DNA from: Chitinophaga pinensis
GTDB taxonomy: Bacteria > Bacteroidota > Bacteroidia > Flavobacteriales_D > Crocinitomicaceae
DNA: 64,000 bases
NCBI GenBank assembly: GCA_945902745.1
Contig: CAMDNE010000001.1
Span: 248,001-312,000, forward strand
Direction: 5' to 3'
The notes under the pieces are model-generated. The model did not search any database. It saw only the letters and a program-made list of their open reading frames with translations, and was not told the origin of the DNA. Numbering within the stretch: the first letter of the stretch is position 1; the number at the start of each line of letters is the position of its first letter. Positions 18,701 to 26,384 of this stretch are shown piece after piece. The position numbers and the translations under genes are program-made.

Positions 18701-19713
18701 TTTATCCAACTGTGACTAATTTTGTTGGTGCAACTGGCTTTCCTTGGAGTAATAGTTATGACTCAATTCAAGTTTATAATGCTTTTAATCAAATTGTGTT
18801 AAATGCGATTTACCATGATAAGGCACCTTTCCCTGAATGCGCAGATGGTTGGGGTAGAACCTTGGAAAATAAATATACTCAAAGTATGCAACTTGATTCG
18901 AGCAGTTGGTATTGTGGTTGTATTGGTGGCTCTCCCGGTAAAGCTTATTCGCCATGTCAAGAGTCAATATCATTTTCTGAAGTCAACTATAATAGTATAG
19001 AGACGAATTACAGTACTGGTGATTGGGCTGAAATTAGAAATAATACAAATCAAGCTATAAATCTGAGTTTGTATACTTTCAAAGATTCTAAAAACGATCA
19101 TATATACGAATTACCGAATGTGACAATCGAACCAGGAGGTTTCTGGGTAATGGGTAATGATCTTAATCGTTTTTCAGCGCGTCATGATATGGTAGAAAAT
19201 GTTTCCGGGATCTTTGATTTTGGTTTAGCGAATAAAGATGTTTTAAGACTATTTGATGATCAAGGAATCCTCATTGCAAGTGTATTGTATAATTCTATAG
19301 AACCATGGCCAATAGCGCCTTCAAACAGCGATTATACGTTGGAATACAATTATATGAATGGATATATGGATCCAACTAGTTCAACTTCGTGGTTTGTTGG
19401 TTGTGAAGGAGGCTCACCGGGAAGAGCATATTCTCCTTGTCCAGTTTTACCGGATGATTTAAATGGATTCCTTTATCCAAATCCGACGAATGATTTTATT
19501 AATGTTGTGTTTAACAATGCAGACAATTCATCGAATAGCACTGACTTGCAAATTGTCGATTTAAATGGAAGGTTGGTTTATAAAGAGACAGTTTATGCAA
19601 TTGAAGATACTGTTGGAAAAGAATTAGATGTGAATGCCTTTAGAAATGGGATGTATTTTATCCAAATAATTCAGGAAGGTAGAACCGTTCAATTGCCGTT
19701 TGTGAAGATATAA
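15718..19713 (+). CDS. CotH-kinase/lamin-tail-domain protein secreted by the type IX system
   Basis: A 1331-residue cell-surface or secreted protein. After a signal peptide (MKLFYFAILFFPSILLSQ) come a lamin-tail domain (about 20-90), a beta-sandwich region, a chitobiase/FN3-like segment (about 365-440, LRYTLDGTNPISTSTLYTG), a CotH-like kinase domain (about 446-800, with GVYELREKANEGYF and QDMELGLGGW), a bacterial repeat domain (about 830-905), two further lamin-tail domains (from about 924 and 1081), and a T9SS type A sorting domain at the C-terminus (LYPNPTNDFINV to FRNGMYFIQI). CotH of Bacillus is an atypical protein kinase; activity here is only inferred. It is monocistronic. Confidence 0.93.
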   Translation: MKLFYFAILFFPSILLSQVVINEASNANGTTLIQPDGSLPDWLELYNTTSSPINISGYGLSDDITQPLKWIFPSFSLPGNSYLTVLASKKLQTAYVNHYETAVNASDSWKYIIPTANLASNWNTIPFSDLSWTTAPLGIGYADGDDATTIANPTSSVYVRKTFTISDINAISSAILDVDYDDGFVAYLNGIEIARTGLVGTPPNWDEYAPGHEAQLYTGGLISSFAIDNIALMAAIQNGTNVLAIEVHNNAVNGSDLSLIPFLTFGFNQGTTYYTGTTHPYFTNPGSGGIFETNFTIKSSGETLYLSNPTGVFIDSLVVPDLNPDMSVGKLVDGTPNAMLFNIPTPGATNNGSVGYVGFENTPIINLPGGFYATAMNVSITNTAVSGGQLRYTLDGTNPISTSTLYTGPLSLNTNTVLKVRCFSSTFNLLPSEMAVETFFFLEDFTLPVISISTDPVNLYGAAGIFDNYNTDWRKPCVIEYFDEDGQKQFESRASIKPDGGAGGSRSNPQHSVTIEPAHNLYGEGKAIHYPLIDEKSFIHDFDAFYLRNGSNYWNQYPQKDATLMRIMRESNANSQAYSPVIAFVNGQYFGVYELREKANEGYFEQNYGNNPDSLDLLSVSYFYGAGILRTVKGSDTGFYNMKNFITSYSPAAPDYFAKTNEKLDLYNFTDYLSAENWFANFDWVYNNMKIARCQTAGNKWRFFLQDMELGLGGWSDFNSNIFDYFRNNNQPNPYWEIYNGLVQNTEFKNYFVNRYADLMNMTFQPDYYTPIVDSMYNQLLPELPRHFQTWTGNVAGGMANYANIHTDLLNQFANRNAVVRSQIVTEYGLAESVDVTLNVSPAGAGYIKISTIVPNSLPWTGVYFDGVPVRITAVANPGYTFMNWQNNTCIPAGDLLSSSILLNIPNDDTFTALFTGTAEPLAVTISEIHYNPDMTIDGGNWIELHNYGSTDLDLTNWSVKSKNFWDKYKFGDQQVIPAGGYLVVCQDTASFSAIYPTVTNFVGATGFPWSNSYDSIQVYNAFNQIVLNAIYHDKAPFPECADGWGRTLENKYTQSMQLDSSSWYCGCIGGSPGKAYSPCQESISFSEVNYNSIETNYSTGDWAEIRNNTNQAINLSLYTFKDSKNDHIYELPNVTIEPGGFWVMGNDLNRFSARHDMVENVSGIFDFGLANKDVLRLFDDQGILIASVLYNSIEPWPIAPSNSDYTLEYNYMNGYMDPTSSTSWFVGCEGGSPGRAYSPCPVLPDDLNGFLYPNPTNDFINVVFNNADNSSNSTDLQIVDLNGRLVYKETVYAIEDTVGKELDVNAFRNGMYFIQIIQEGRTVQLPFVKI

Positions 19714-19730
19714 TTATGTGATTATATTTT

Positions 19731-19784
19731 TTTGGTTTTTAAATAAATGTATTTTATATTTGTATATTATAAATATAAAATACA
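19731..19784 (+). promoter_or_regulatory. Promoter and autoregulatory operator of the RHH-MazF operon
   Basis: A textbook Bacteroidota promoter: TTTG at 19731-19734, 20-nt spacer, TATATTTG at 19755-19762. The -7 element lies inside a perfect 14-bp inverted repeat (19748-19761 and 19771-19784, 9-nt spacer). A dyad over the core promoter is where a ribbon-helix-helix antitoxin would bind to repress its own operon. Confidence 0.8.
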
Positions 19785-19787
19785 AAT

Positions 19788-20021
19788 ATGGCTACTTTCA
19801 CGAGCACTCTTCCTGATGATTTATTGCATGTTCTTGCCGAAAAAGCAAAAGCACTGTCCATTCCAAAGAATAAATTAATCGAAAAAGCATTACGAATCTA
19901 TTTAGATCAGTTGAATCGTGCGGCTTATGTAAAGTCATATAAACGATTAGCCGAAGATGCTGATATTCTTCAAATTGCTGAAGAAGGAATGGAAGATTAC
20001 TTGAAGGATTTAGATATATGA
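19788..20021 (+). CDS. Ribbon-helix-helix antitoxin
   Basis: A 77-residue protein. The N-terminal half is a ribbon-helix-helix DNA-binding fold: a short beta strand (MATFTSTLP) followed by two helices, DDLLHVLAEKAKALSI and KNKLIEKALRIYLDQL. The acidic C-terminal half (AEDADILQIAEEGMEDYL) would wrap and block the toxin. The stop overlaps the toxin start by 4 nt (ATGA), the standard arrangement of a type II toxin-antitoxin operon. A large palindrome covers its promoter, consistent with autoregulation. Confidence 0.88.
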   Translation: MATFTSTLPDDLLHVLAEKAKALSIPKNKLIEKALRIYLDQLNRAAYVKSYKRLAEDADILQIAEEGMEDYLKDLDI

Positions 20022-20350
20022 AACAAGGTGAAATCTGGAATGCGAATCTGAATCCAATTCAAGGAAGTGAGCAAGCGGGATTTAGACCTGTTGTAATTAT
20101 CAGTGGGAATTTAATGAATGATTTAACGAATTTGGTTGTTTGCTGCCCTCTGACTACAAAAATCAAAAATTATCATGGGAATGTTATTTTAGATCCAACT
20201 AAATTGAATGGTTTGGTTGTAAATTCAGAAATTCTAACATTTCATATTCGTTCAATTTCAAAGGATAGGTTGAAACAAAAAATAGGTAAAATATCGGCTT
20301 TAGAGTTGAAAGGAATTCAGAATTGTTTACTTGACATCTGGAAATATTAA
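20018..20350 (+). CDS. MazF/PemK-family mRNA interferase toxin
   Basis: A 110-residue toxin of the MazF/PemK/CcdB-fold endoribonuclease family, which cleaves mRNA at short sequence motifs. The family N-terminus KQGEIWNANLNPIQGSEQAG is followed by FRPVVIIS, which carries the conserved arginine, then the VVCCPLTTKIK strand and ILTFHIRSISKDRL with the conserved serine/threonine region. It is intact and of normal length. Translation is coupled to the upstream antitoxin by a 4-nt overlap. Cleavage specificity is not readable. Confidence 0.93.
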   Translation: MKQGEIWNANLNPIQGSEQAGFRPVVIISGNLMNDLTNLVVCCPLTTKIKNYHGNVILDPTKLNGLVVNSEILTFHIRSISKDRLKQKIGKISALELKGIQNCLLDIWKY

Positions 20351-20394
20351 CGACAAGTTTATTCATTAATTTAATAATTGTCGGGAAGATGTGG

Positions 20395-20437
20395 GGAAAG
20401 AAAAAAGTCAAATCGTTTATTTACAACGATTTGACTT
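20395..20437 (-). terminator. Rho-independent terminator of tRNA-Leu
   Basis: A perfect 13-bp stem (20405-20417 with 20425-20437, 7-nt loop). Read on the minus strand, the stem is followed by a run of T (complement of the A run at 20401-20406). It lies 9 nt past the tRNA 3' end, so it terminates the tRNA transcript. Confidence 0.85.
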
Positions 20438-20446
20438 CTGAAAAAG

Positions 20447-20530
20447 TGCCCACGACTGGATTCGAACCAGCACACCACTGAAGGCACCAGCCCCTCAAGC
20501 TGGCATGTCTACCAATTTCACCACGTGGGC
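20447..20530 (-). tRNA. tRNA-Leu (anticodon GAG)
   Basis: An 84-nt class II tRNA on the minus strand. The acceptor stem GCCCACG/CGTGGGC is perfect with discriminator A. The anticodon stem CCAGC/GCTGG encloses the loop TTGAGGG, giving anticodon GAG. The T arm contains GGTTCGAATCC, and the variable arm is long as expected for leucine tRNA. CCA is not encoded. It reads CUC/CUU codons and stands alone, with its own downstream terminator. Confidence 0.97.
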
Positions 20531-20660
20531 ATTGCCGATTTTGTTGAATTGGGTTTGCAAATATAACCCATTTTGGAAGTTTTTGATTGAAAATTCTTTT
20601 ACTTATCTAAAATTGTTCAGACTCTTGTTACTAAAAAAAATCAACTATCTTCGCAGTGAT

Positions 20661-22790
20661 ATGAAAGTAGTTTTCACATGCTGTTTTGTTTTAATTGTTC
20701 AATTGTGTTTTTCACAAGGAATATATCCTGAATTGACATCTAGAGTAGGTGATTATGAAACACCAATATTAGAGAAAAGAGTTGAAAACATATACCGTAA
20801 TAAACTTAAAAGCAATCCAAAAGAAGAACTGAATCTTAAATTATGGAAACTATATATTTATGATTCACTTGGGATTACAGGCAAAGCGGATACGCTATCA
20901 ATGGAATTGGTTAAGAGTGAGATTGCATATAAATACTTAGAATCCTCAAAAATTTTCGCACGACTTGGGAATATTGAAGTTGAAAATAATGAGTTCAAAA
21001 AAGCAATTTCTTATTATCATTTTGGGTTAAAAATTGGACGGAAATTCAAGGATGTTAAAACGATTGCCTCATTTCAAAGAATGATTGGTACCTCTTATTT
21101 GAAATTAGTCCAAAACAAAACGGCTGAACAATATTTAAGGGAATCACTCTCATCCTATAAATCAATAAATGATTCTTTGGGAATGGCAAATGCTTCTATT
21201 AGTCTTGGAAATGCAATGAAAACTCAAGAGAATCTAAAAGAAGGTATTAAATATTACCAAATGAGTCTTGATTTAGCAAAAAAGTTAAATAACCAACGAT
21301 TAATAGCAGGTAATTATAATAATTTAGGAAGTATAGAACGCAGGCAAAAGAATTATAAAAAAGCATTGGATTATTTTTTCAAGGCTTTAGATATGAATTT
21401 AAAAAGCAATAATCAGCAATGGCAATCTTTCAATCTTCATAACATTGCAATGACATATGAAGATATGAAGCAATACAATCAAGCCATTGAGTTTTTTAAA
21501 AAATCAAATGATATAAAAATTGAGATCGGAGATTCTCTATCGCTTGTTTCTGGTTACGAAAGCTTAAGCTCAGCTTATGAGAAGGTGAATGATTTTGAAA
21601 ATGCATATGAATTTTTAAAAATGCACATTAAATTAAAAGACACCTTGAATTTAGTGGAACAAGCTAATTTGTTAAAAACATTAGAAGCAAAATATCAATC
21701 TGCACAAAAGGAATCTGAAATATCTCACTTGAAAATGACAAATGAGTTAGAAGAAGTAAAACATCAAGGATTAGAAATGAAAGCTGAAAAAAATGCTAAT
21801 CTTCTTTCACTTGCCATTTTTGCTGGATTGATATTGTTGGGAGGTGTAGGATTACTTTTAAAAGCTAATAAGTCTCGTCGTAAAGCTAATGATTTGTTGA
21901 ATTCAAAAAATGAAATTATTGGTAGTGCAAACTCTGCATTGCAAAATGCTTTAAATGAACTTTCAGAGAAGAACAGGGAGATTATTGATAGTATTAATTA
22001 TGCTACCTATATTCAACGGGCAACTTTACCGAATATCACACAACACACCTCTGATAAGTTGCAGTTTGAATTGTTTTTTGCTCCAAAAGACATTGTTAGT
22101 GGTGATTTTTATTTTTCGTATCAATTGTATAATCGATCTATTTTTGGCGTTGCTGATTGCACTGGACATGGCGTGCCTGGAGCGATGGTGTCATTAGTTG
22201 GGATGAATTCTTTGGAGAAAGTTATACGAGACGAAAAAAACATTGATACTGGAGAAATGGTTGAATCTTTAAATCAATATGTTTTGGAGAGTTTAGGTCA
22301 TGGAAGTGAAGAAATTAATGATGGTATGGATTTGAGTTTCTGCCATTTAGATCATGAAAACAATTTATTACATTTCACAGGTGCAAATCACACAGCTTAT
22401 ATTATTCGTGAGAACACGATTGTTGATGAAAATATTTTTAATGAATATGTTCAACAAAAAGTTAGAACTGATTTATTGACTTTAATATCTTTGAATGGAA
22501 CACGAAGACCTATTGGAAAATCTCATTCAATAATACCATTTAATGAAGTAATTTTCAAATTGCACAAAGGAGATCGCATTGTTTTGTTTTCTGATGGTTA
22601 TGCTGATCAAATTGGTGGAGATTTCTCCAAAAAGTTAAAAAAAGGAGCCTTACTTGATTTTATTTTGAACTCTGGTAATTTGTCAGTTTCCAATCAATTA
22701 GATTTTATGAAATCCAATTTCAATTCTTGGAAAGGTAATCATGATCAAGTTGATGATGTGTGTATGTTGTTCGTCGATATTAAAAGTTGA
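20661..22790 (+). CDS. TPR sensor with C-terminal SpoIIE-type PP2C serine phosphatase
   Basis: A 709-residue signalling protein. A signal peptide (MKVVFTCCFVLIVQLCFSQ) is followed by periplasmic TPR repeats (about 100-340, e.g. RLIAGNYNNLGSIERRQKNY), one membrane helix near 381-401 and a coiled coil. The cytoplasmic SpoIIE/PP2C domain (about 468-709) keeps its metal-binding blocks: VSGDFYF, VADCTGHGVPGAM, DGMDLSF, VLFSDGYAD and DQVDDVCML. It probably reads an envelope signal and dephosphorylates a protein such as an anti-sigma-factor antagonist. I start at ATG 20661; a longer frame would run through the tRNA gene. The 3' end overlaps the convergent dnaE2-like gene by 11 nt. Confidence 0.92.
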   Translation: MKVVFTCCFVLIVQLCFSQGIYPELTSRVGDYETPILEKRVENIYRNKLKSNPKEELNLKLWKLYIYDSLGITGKADTLSMELVKSEIAYKYLESSKIFARLGNIEVENNEFKKAISYYHFGLKIGRKFKDVKTIASFQRMIGTSYLKLVQNKTAEQYLRESLSSYKSINDSLGMANASISLGNAMKTQENLKEGIKYYQMSLDLAKKLNNQRLIAGNYNNLGSIERRQKNYKKALDYFFKALDMNLKSNNQQWQSFNLHNIAMTYEDMKQYNQAIEFFKKSNDIKIEIGDSLSLVSGYESLSSAYEKVNDFENAYEFLKMHIKLKDTLNLVEQANLLKTLEAKYQSAQKESEISHLKMTNELEEVKHQGLEMKAEKNANLLSLAIFAGLILLGGVGLLLKANKSRRKANDLLNSKNEIIGSANSALQNALNELSEKNREIIDSINYATYIQRATLPNITQHTSDKLQFELFFAPKDIVSGDFYFSYQLYNRSIFGVADCTGHGVPGAMVSLVGMNSLEKVIRDEKNIDTGEMVESLNQYVLESLGHGSEEINDGMDLSFCHLDHENNLLHFTGANHTAYIIRENTIVDENIFNEYVQQKVRTDLLTLISLNGTRRPIGKSHSIIPFNEVIFKLHKGDRIVLFSDGYADQIGGDFSKKLKKGALLDFILNSGNLSVSNQLDFMKSNFNSWKGNHDQVDDVCMLFVDIKS

Positions 22791-25737
22791 TTTCCTCTTC
22801 ACTGAACCTCACATCTTCCATAAAAGCAAGTTTGACCATTTGACCTATTTCAATCGTGTAATACCCAAATTCTTCAGAAATCACACCAATCAATTGATAA
22901 ATACCTTTTCCATAAAAAGGATATTTCCGTGCTGTTTCTGGGAAATGAACAGTGTCCAAAATATCGCCATTTCGATCGATAAATGTTCCGAAATACATCG
23001 GTTCACCTTTTCCAGTGCGTGATTGTTTTAACGCTACCAAATACCCATAAGTTGTAATTCGCAATCCTAGAAATTGATGAACTTCTTTTGATAACGTATG
23101 AATTGGAATTTCTTCTGCTAATAATTCAAAAGGATTACACAATGGAAATCCCAATAACTCCATCTGCTCAAAAGCTAACTCCAATGATGATTCTGTCAAT
23201 GTGGGTAAATTGAATTCTTTTTGCTCTTGTTCAAATAAAAGAGGAACGATATTCTTTTCCTTTACTTTGTTATGATATAAATGCGCTTTCCACAACAACT
23301 CTTTCCTGTTTTCAGGGAAATCTCTTAAACCACCAATTCTGATAATCAGAACCAATTGTTCCAATGGAATAAATACACGTTTCACAAGGTCTTCAAAGTT
23401 CTTGAATTCCCCATAATTAATGCGCTCTTCCAGAACTGAGACAATGAGTTTGCTTTCAATTCCACTGACTAAAATAAAACCTAAAACGAGTTCTTTTCCA
23501 TTCATTACACATTCATACGAGCCATTGTTTATGGATGGTGCAGTAATTATCGCTCCCCATGTCCTTGCTTCGTGGACATAGATTTCTGTGCGGTAATAAC
23601 CTCCAAAATTATTAATTGTAGCCGTCATATACTCAAGTGGATAATACGCTTTTAAATATAAGCTCTGGTAACTTTCTACTGCGTAAGATGCAGAGTGTCC
23701 CTTGGAAAAAGCATATCCCGCAAAACTTTCAATTTGTCTCCAAATATCTGTTGTGAGTGCTTCTGTAAATCCTTTTACTTTGCAATTCCCAAAGAATGTT
23801 TGCCTTACTTTATCGAACTCTGCACGGGATCTAAATTTTCCTGACATTCCTCTGCGTAAGACATCTGCTTCAGCCAAGGATAAACCAGCAAAATGGTGCG
23901 CTACTTTTATGACATCTTCTTGATACACCATTACACCATACGTATCAGCCATAATCTCTTGCAAAATTGGATGTGCCTCTTTTCGTTTTTCAGGAAACCG
24001 GTGTCGCAAGATGTATTCCCGCATCATTCCTGATTGTGCAACGCCAGGGCGAATAATGGAACTCGCAGCAACTAACCCAAGATAGGTGTCTACTTGTAAT
24101 TTCGTCATCAACATGCGCATGGCAGGAGATTCCACATAAAAACAACCAATTGCCTTTGCTGAACGTAGGATTTGTTTGATTTTTTCATCGTGTTTGAAAT
24201 GGGCAACATCGTGAATGTCATGCGGTGGATTATCAGGTTGATTGTAAGCAATTATTTCGAGTGCATCATGGATTTTTCCCAAGCCGCGTTGACTTAGAAT
24301 ATCGAATTTAAACAAACCTACATCTTCCGCTTCTAACATTGAAAATTGCGTAGTTGCATAACCTTTTGGGGGAAGAAATGTTCCCGAATACCAAGAGATA
24401 GGTTTTTCACTAATTACAATTCCTCCTGCATGAACACTTAAATGGGAGGGAAGCCCGTTGATGTATTGACTGTATTTTAAGACTAATTGCGACAGTTGAT
24501 CGAGTTGTGAAAAGTCGAATTTCCGTCTGCTTAACACATCAATTTCAGATTTTGGCAAACCGAAAACCTTCCCTAATTCCCTTACTGTTGCACGATATTG
24601 AAAAGTGTTGTACGTACAAAGTAACGCTGAATTTGGATAACGGTGGAAGATATAACGAGTCACATCATCTCGATCTCGCCACGAAAAATCGATATCAAAA
24701 TCTGGTGGATTTTTACGGTATAAATTGATGAATCGTTCGAAATATAAATCTAATTCAAGTGGATCAACATCCGTGATACGTAACAAATAAGCGACAATAC
24801 TGTTTGCACCACTTCCTCGTCCTACATAAAAATAACCTCTTGATCGGGCGTAAGAAGTAAAATCCCATGTGATTAGAAAATAGGACAGGTAATCTTTTTG
24901 AGCAATGATCTCAATCTCTTTTGCAATTCGGGATGTGATTTCTTCTGTCAAAACGGAATATCGATATGCGATTCCTTCTTGTGCTAATTGCTTGAGTAAC
25001 GCTAAATCTTCAGTTTTACTTCCAGTGTATGTCGCAACATTTTGAGGAGTTGCTTCCTCTCCAAATTCAAAATGAACAGAGCAGGAGCGAAGTAGTTTCT
25101 TCGTGTTATCCAGTAATTGAGGAAAATCTTCAAATCGTTGTTCTACTTCTTTTGGTGAAATCAATTTTTCACTCTCAGCTGCTTGTTCTTCTTTTGGAAG
25201 TTTTGATAACAAGACATTCTGATCAATTGCACGAAGTAAACGGTGGGTGTTAAAATCCCTTTTGTTTCTGAAAAGCATCGTTTCAAAAGCAAGCATTTTT
25301 TCGAATGGAATTTTTCCTTTTTGCATTTTCAAGCGATTCAATTCAGCGAATTGAATTCCAATCCATTCATTTTCTGCTAGTTTCTTTGGTTGTTTGTTTT
25401 GTGGGTAGATTACAAAACAATTCCCCAAATGAGGAGGACGTTCTGGGAATTCTTTATGGCCGTGTAAATGGTAAGATAGAAATTGATTGGCTTCATGAAA
25501 TCCACGATTGTTTTTCGCTATTAGGGTATAACAATGGTCCATCCCGTTTCGAATTTCTATTCCAACAACCGCAGGAATATTTAGTTGTTGTGCTTTGCGA
25601 ACATAACTCAATGCGGCTGTTGTTGAGTTAATATCTGTCAGCGCAATATATTCGTAACCTATTTCTTTCGCCCATTGAATGAGTTCTTCCGGAGACAGGA
25701 TTCCGTATTTGATGCTATAGTGTGATTTGTAAAACAT
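22780..25737 (-). CDS. Second DNA polymerase III alpha subunit (DnaE2-like, error-prone type)
   Basis: A 985-residue C-family polymerase, shorter than replicative DnaE (about 1160). The PHP domain is degenerate: the usual HxH is KSH at residues 4-6 and the usual TDHN is TDIN. The polymerase motifs are intact: FYVGRGSGANSI, catalytic aspartates in PDFDIDF (residues 345-351), FKFDILSQRGL, and a C-terminal OB-fold region (YGYLVALKQSRTGKGEPM). Its neighbour, with one small gene between, is dinB on the same strand, the association seen for SOS mutagenesis polymerases. It is therefore likely a translesion polymerase rather than the main replicase. A heptamer repeat array ends 3 nt upstream of its ATG. 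Confidence 0.9.
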   Translation of the reverse strand: MFYKSHYSIKYGILSPEELIQWAKEIGYEYIALTDINSTTAALSYVRKAQQLNIPAVVGIEIRNGMDHCYTLIAKNNRGFHEANQFLSYHLHGHKEFPERPPHLGNCFVIYPQNKQPKKLAENEWIGIQFAELNRLKMQKGKIPFEKMLAFETMLFRNKRDFNTHRLLRAIDQNVLLSKLPKEEQAAESEKLISPKEVEQRFEDFPQLLDNTKKLLRSCSVHFEFGEEATPQNVATYTGSKTEDLALLKQLAQEGIAYRYSVLTEEITSRIAKEIEIIAQKDYLSYFLITWDFTSYARSRGYFYVGRGSGANSIVAYLLRITDVDPLELDLYFERFINLYRKNPPDFDIDFSWRDRDDVTRYIFHRYPNSALLCTYNTFQYRATVRELGKVFGLPKSEIDVLSRRKFDFSQLDQLSQLVLKYSQYINGLPSHLSVHAGGIVISEKPISWYSGTFLPPKGYATTQFSMLEAEDVGLFKFDILSQRGLGKIHDALEIIAYNQPDNPPHDIHDVAHFKHDEKIKQILRSAKAIGCFYVESPAMRMLMTKLQVDTYLGLVAASSIIRPGVAQSGMMREYILRHRFPEKRKEAHPILQEIMADTYGVMVYQEDVIKVAHHFAGLSLAEADVLRRGMSGKFRSRAEFDKVRQTFFGNCKVKGFTEALTTDIWRQIESFAGYAFSKGHSASYAVESYQSLYLKAYYPLEYMTATINNFGGYYRTEIYVHEARTWGAIITAPSINNGSYECVMNGKELVLGFILVSGIESKLIVSVLEERINYGEFKNFEDLVKRVFIPLEQLVLIIRIGGLRDFPENRKELLWKAHLYHNKVKEKNIVPLLFEQEQKEFNLPTLTESSLELAFEQMELLGFPLCNPFELLAEEIPIHTLSKEVHQFLGLRITTYGYLVALKQSRTGKGEPMYFGTFIDRNGDILDTVHFPETARKYPFYGKGIYQLIGVISEEFGYYTIEIGQMVKLAFMEDVRFSEEEINF

Positions 25738-25740
25738 TAG

Positions 25741-25784
25741 ATTGAGAACTGAGAATTGAGAACGCTTCGCTGTGAGAATTGAGA
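25741..25784. repeat. Heptamer array with mini-hairpin core, copy 1
   Basis: ATTGAGA, ACTGAGA and ATTGAGA (25741-25761) are followed by the core ACGCTTCGCT (25762-25771) and another GTGAGAATTGAGA-type stretch. On the minus strand it reads TCTC-type heptamers, AGCGAAGCGT, then TCTC-type heptamers, and it abuts the dnaE2 start codon. Confidence 0.75.
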
Positions 25785-25846
25785 CTTGTTCAATTGAACT
25801 ATTACCAATCTCAATTCTAAATAATAGATTGTTTCAAAAAACCAAA

Positions 25847-25890
25847 TCGATGTTCTCTGTTCTATCAGCGAAGCGGTCGATGTTCTTTTT
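25847..25890. repeat. Heptamer array with mini-hairpin core, copy 2
   Basis: TCGATGT and TCTCTGT plus TCTATC (25847-25866), core AGCGAAGCGG (25867-25876), then TCGATGT and TCTTTTT (25877-25890). The layout is identical to copy 3 on the other side of the four-helix-bundle gene. Confidence 0.75.
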
Positions 25891-25922
25891 TAAGTTGTTT
25901 CAGCTCTTTTAAGTATAGAAAT

Positions 25923-26276
25923 TCATATGTGGAGTGATTTCATAAATCCAATAATCATTTTTTCCACTTGATCTAATTCAGTAAGTATTTCTTCTGCTTT
26001 TTGCTGATCTATAATAGAAAATCTTTTTGCTAATTCAATTTGTGTACCTACCTCATAAGAAGAACCTAAGGATATTGAAAGGAAATACTTGAACTCTTTT
26101 TGACTTGCTCTGCTTGTCCCTTCTGCAATATTCGAAGGAATACTTACAGCCGCTCTTTGAAGTTGGCTTGTTAGGCCATATTTTTCCTCTTGTGGAAATT
26201 TTGCAGTTTCTCTGTACACCAATTCTACCAAATCCATTGATCGTTGCCAAATTTTTAAATTTTTGTGGTTATGCAT
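25923..26276 (-). CDS. Four-helix-bundle protein (S23 / 23S rRNA intervening-sequence family)
   Basis: A 117-residue protein of the S23 four-helix-bundle family, first known from intervening sequences of 23S rRNA genes and common as stand-alone genes in Bacteroidota. Signature parts are LKIWQRSMDLVELVY near the N-terminus, YGLTSQLQRAAVSIPSNIAEG (split here as YGLTSQLQRAAV and SIPSNIAEG), and the central FLSISLGSSYEVGTQIELA helix. The molecular function is unknown. It sits between the dnaE2-like gene and dinB and is flanked on both sides by the same heptamer/core repeat, so it looks like a later insertion into a polymerase cassette. Confidence 0.9.
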   Translation of the reverse strand: MHNHKNLKIWQRSMDLVELVYRETAKFPQEEKYGLTSQLQRAAVSIPSNIAEGTSRASQKEFKYFLSISLGSSYEVGTQIELAKRFSIIDQQKAEEILTELDQVEKMIIGFMKSLHI

Positions 26277-26333
26277 ATAATTTATTGTTTAATTAATTTC
26301 TACTACAATTTCGAGATATTTCCCAAAATCAAA

Positions 26334-26384
26334 TCTCGGTTCTCGGTTCTCCCAGCGGAGCGGTCTCGAATCTCTCTTCTAAAG
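26334..26384. repeat. Heptamer array with mini-hairpin core, copy 3
   Basis: TCTCGGT twice plus TCTCCC (26334-26353), core AGCGGAGCGG, then TCTCGAA, TCTCTCT and TCT. It runs into the dinB 3' end and is oriented like copy 2, so the pair brackets the four-helix-bundle gene as direct repeats. Confidence 0.75.

Noticed and set aside
20505-20660. N-terminal extension of the TPR-PP2C phosphatase frame
   Set aside because: It would run through the tRNA-Leu gene and hide the signal peptide that starts at ATG 20661.
25741-26384. Heptamer arrays as a CRISPR array
   Set aside because: Units are 7 nt without unique spacers of constant length, and no cas gene is present.
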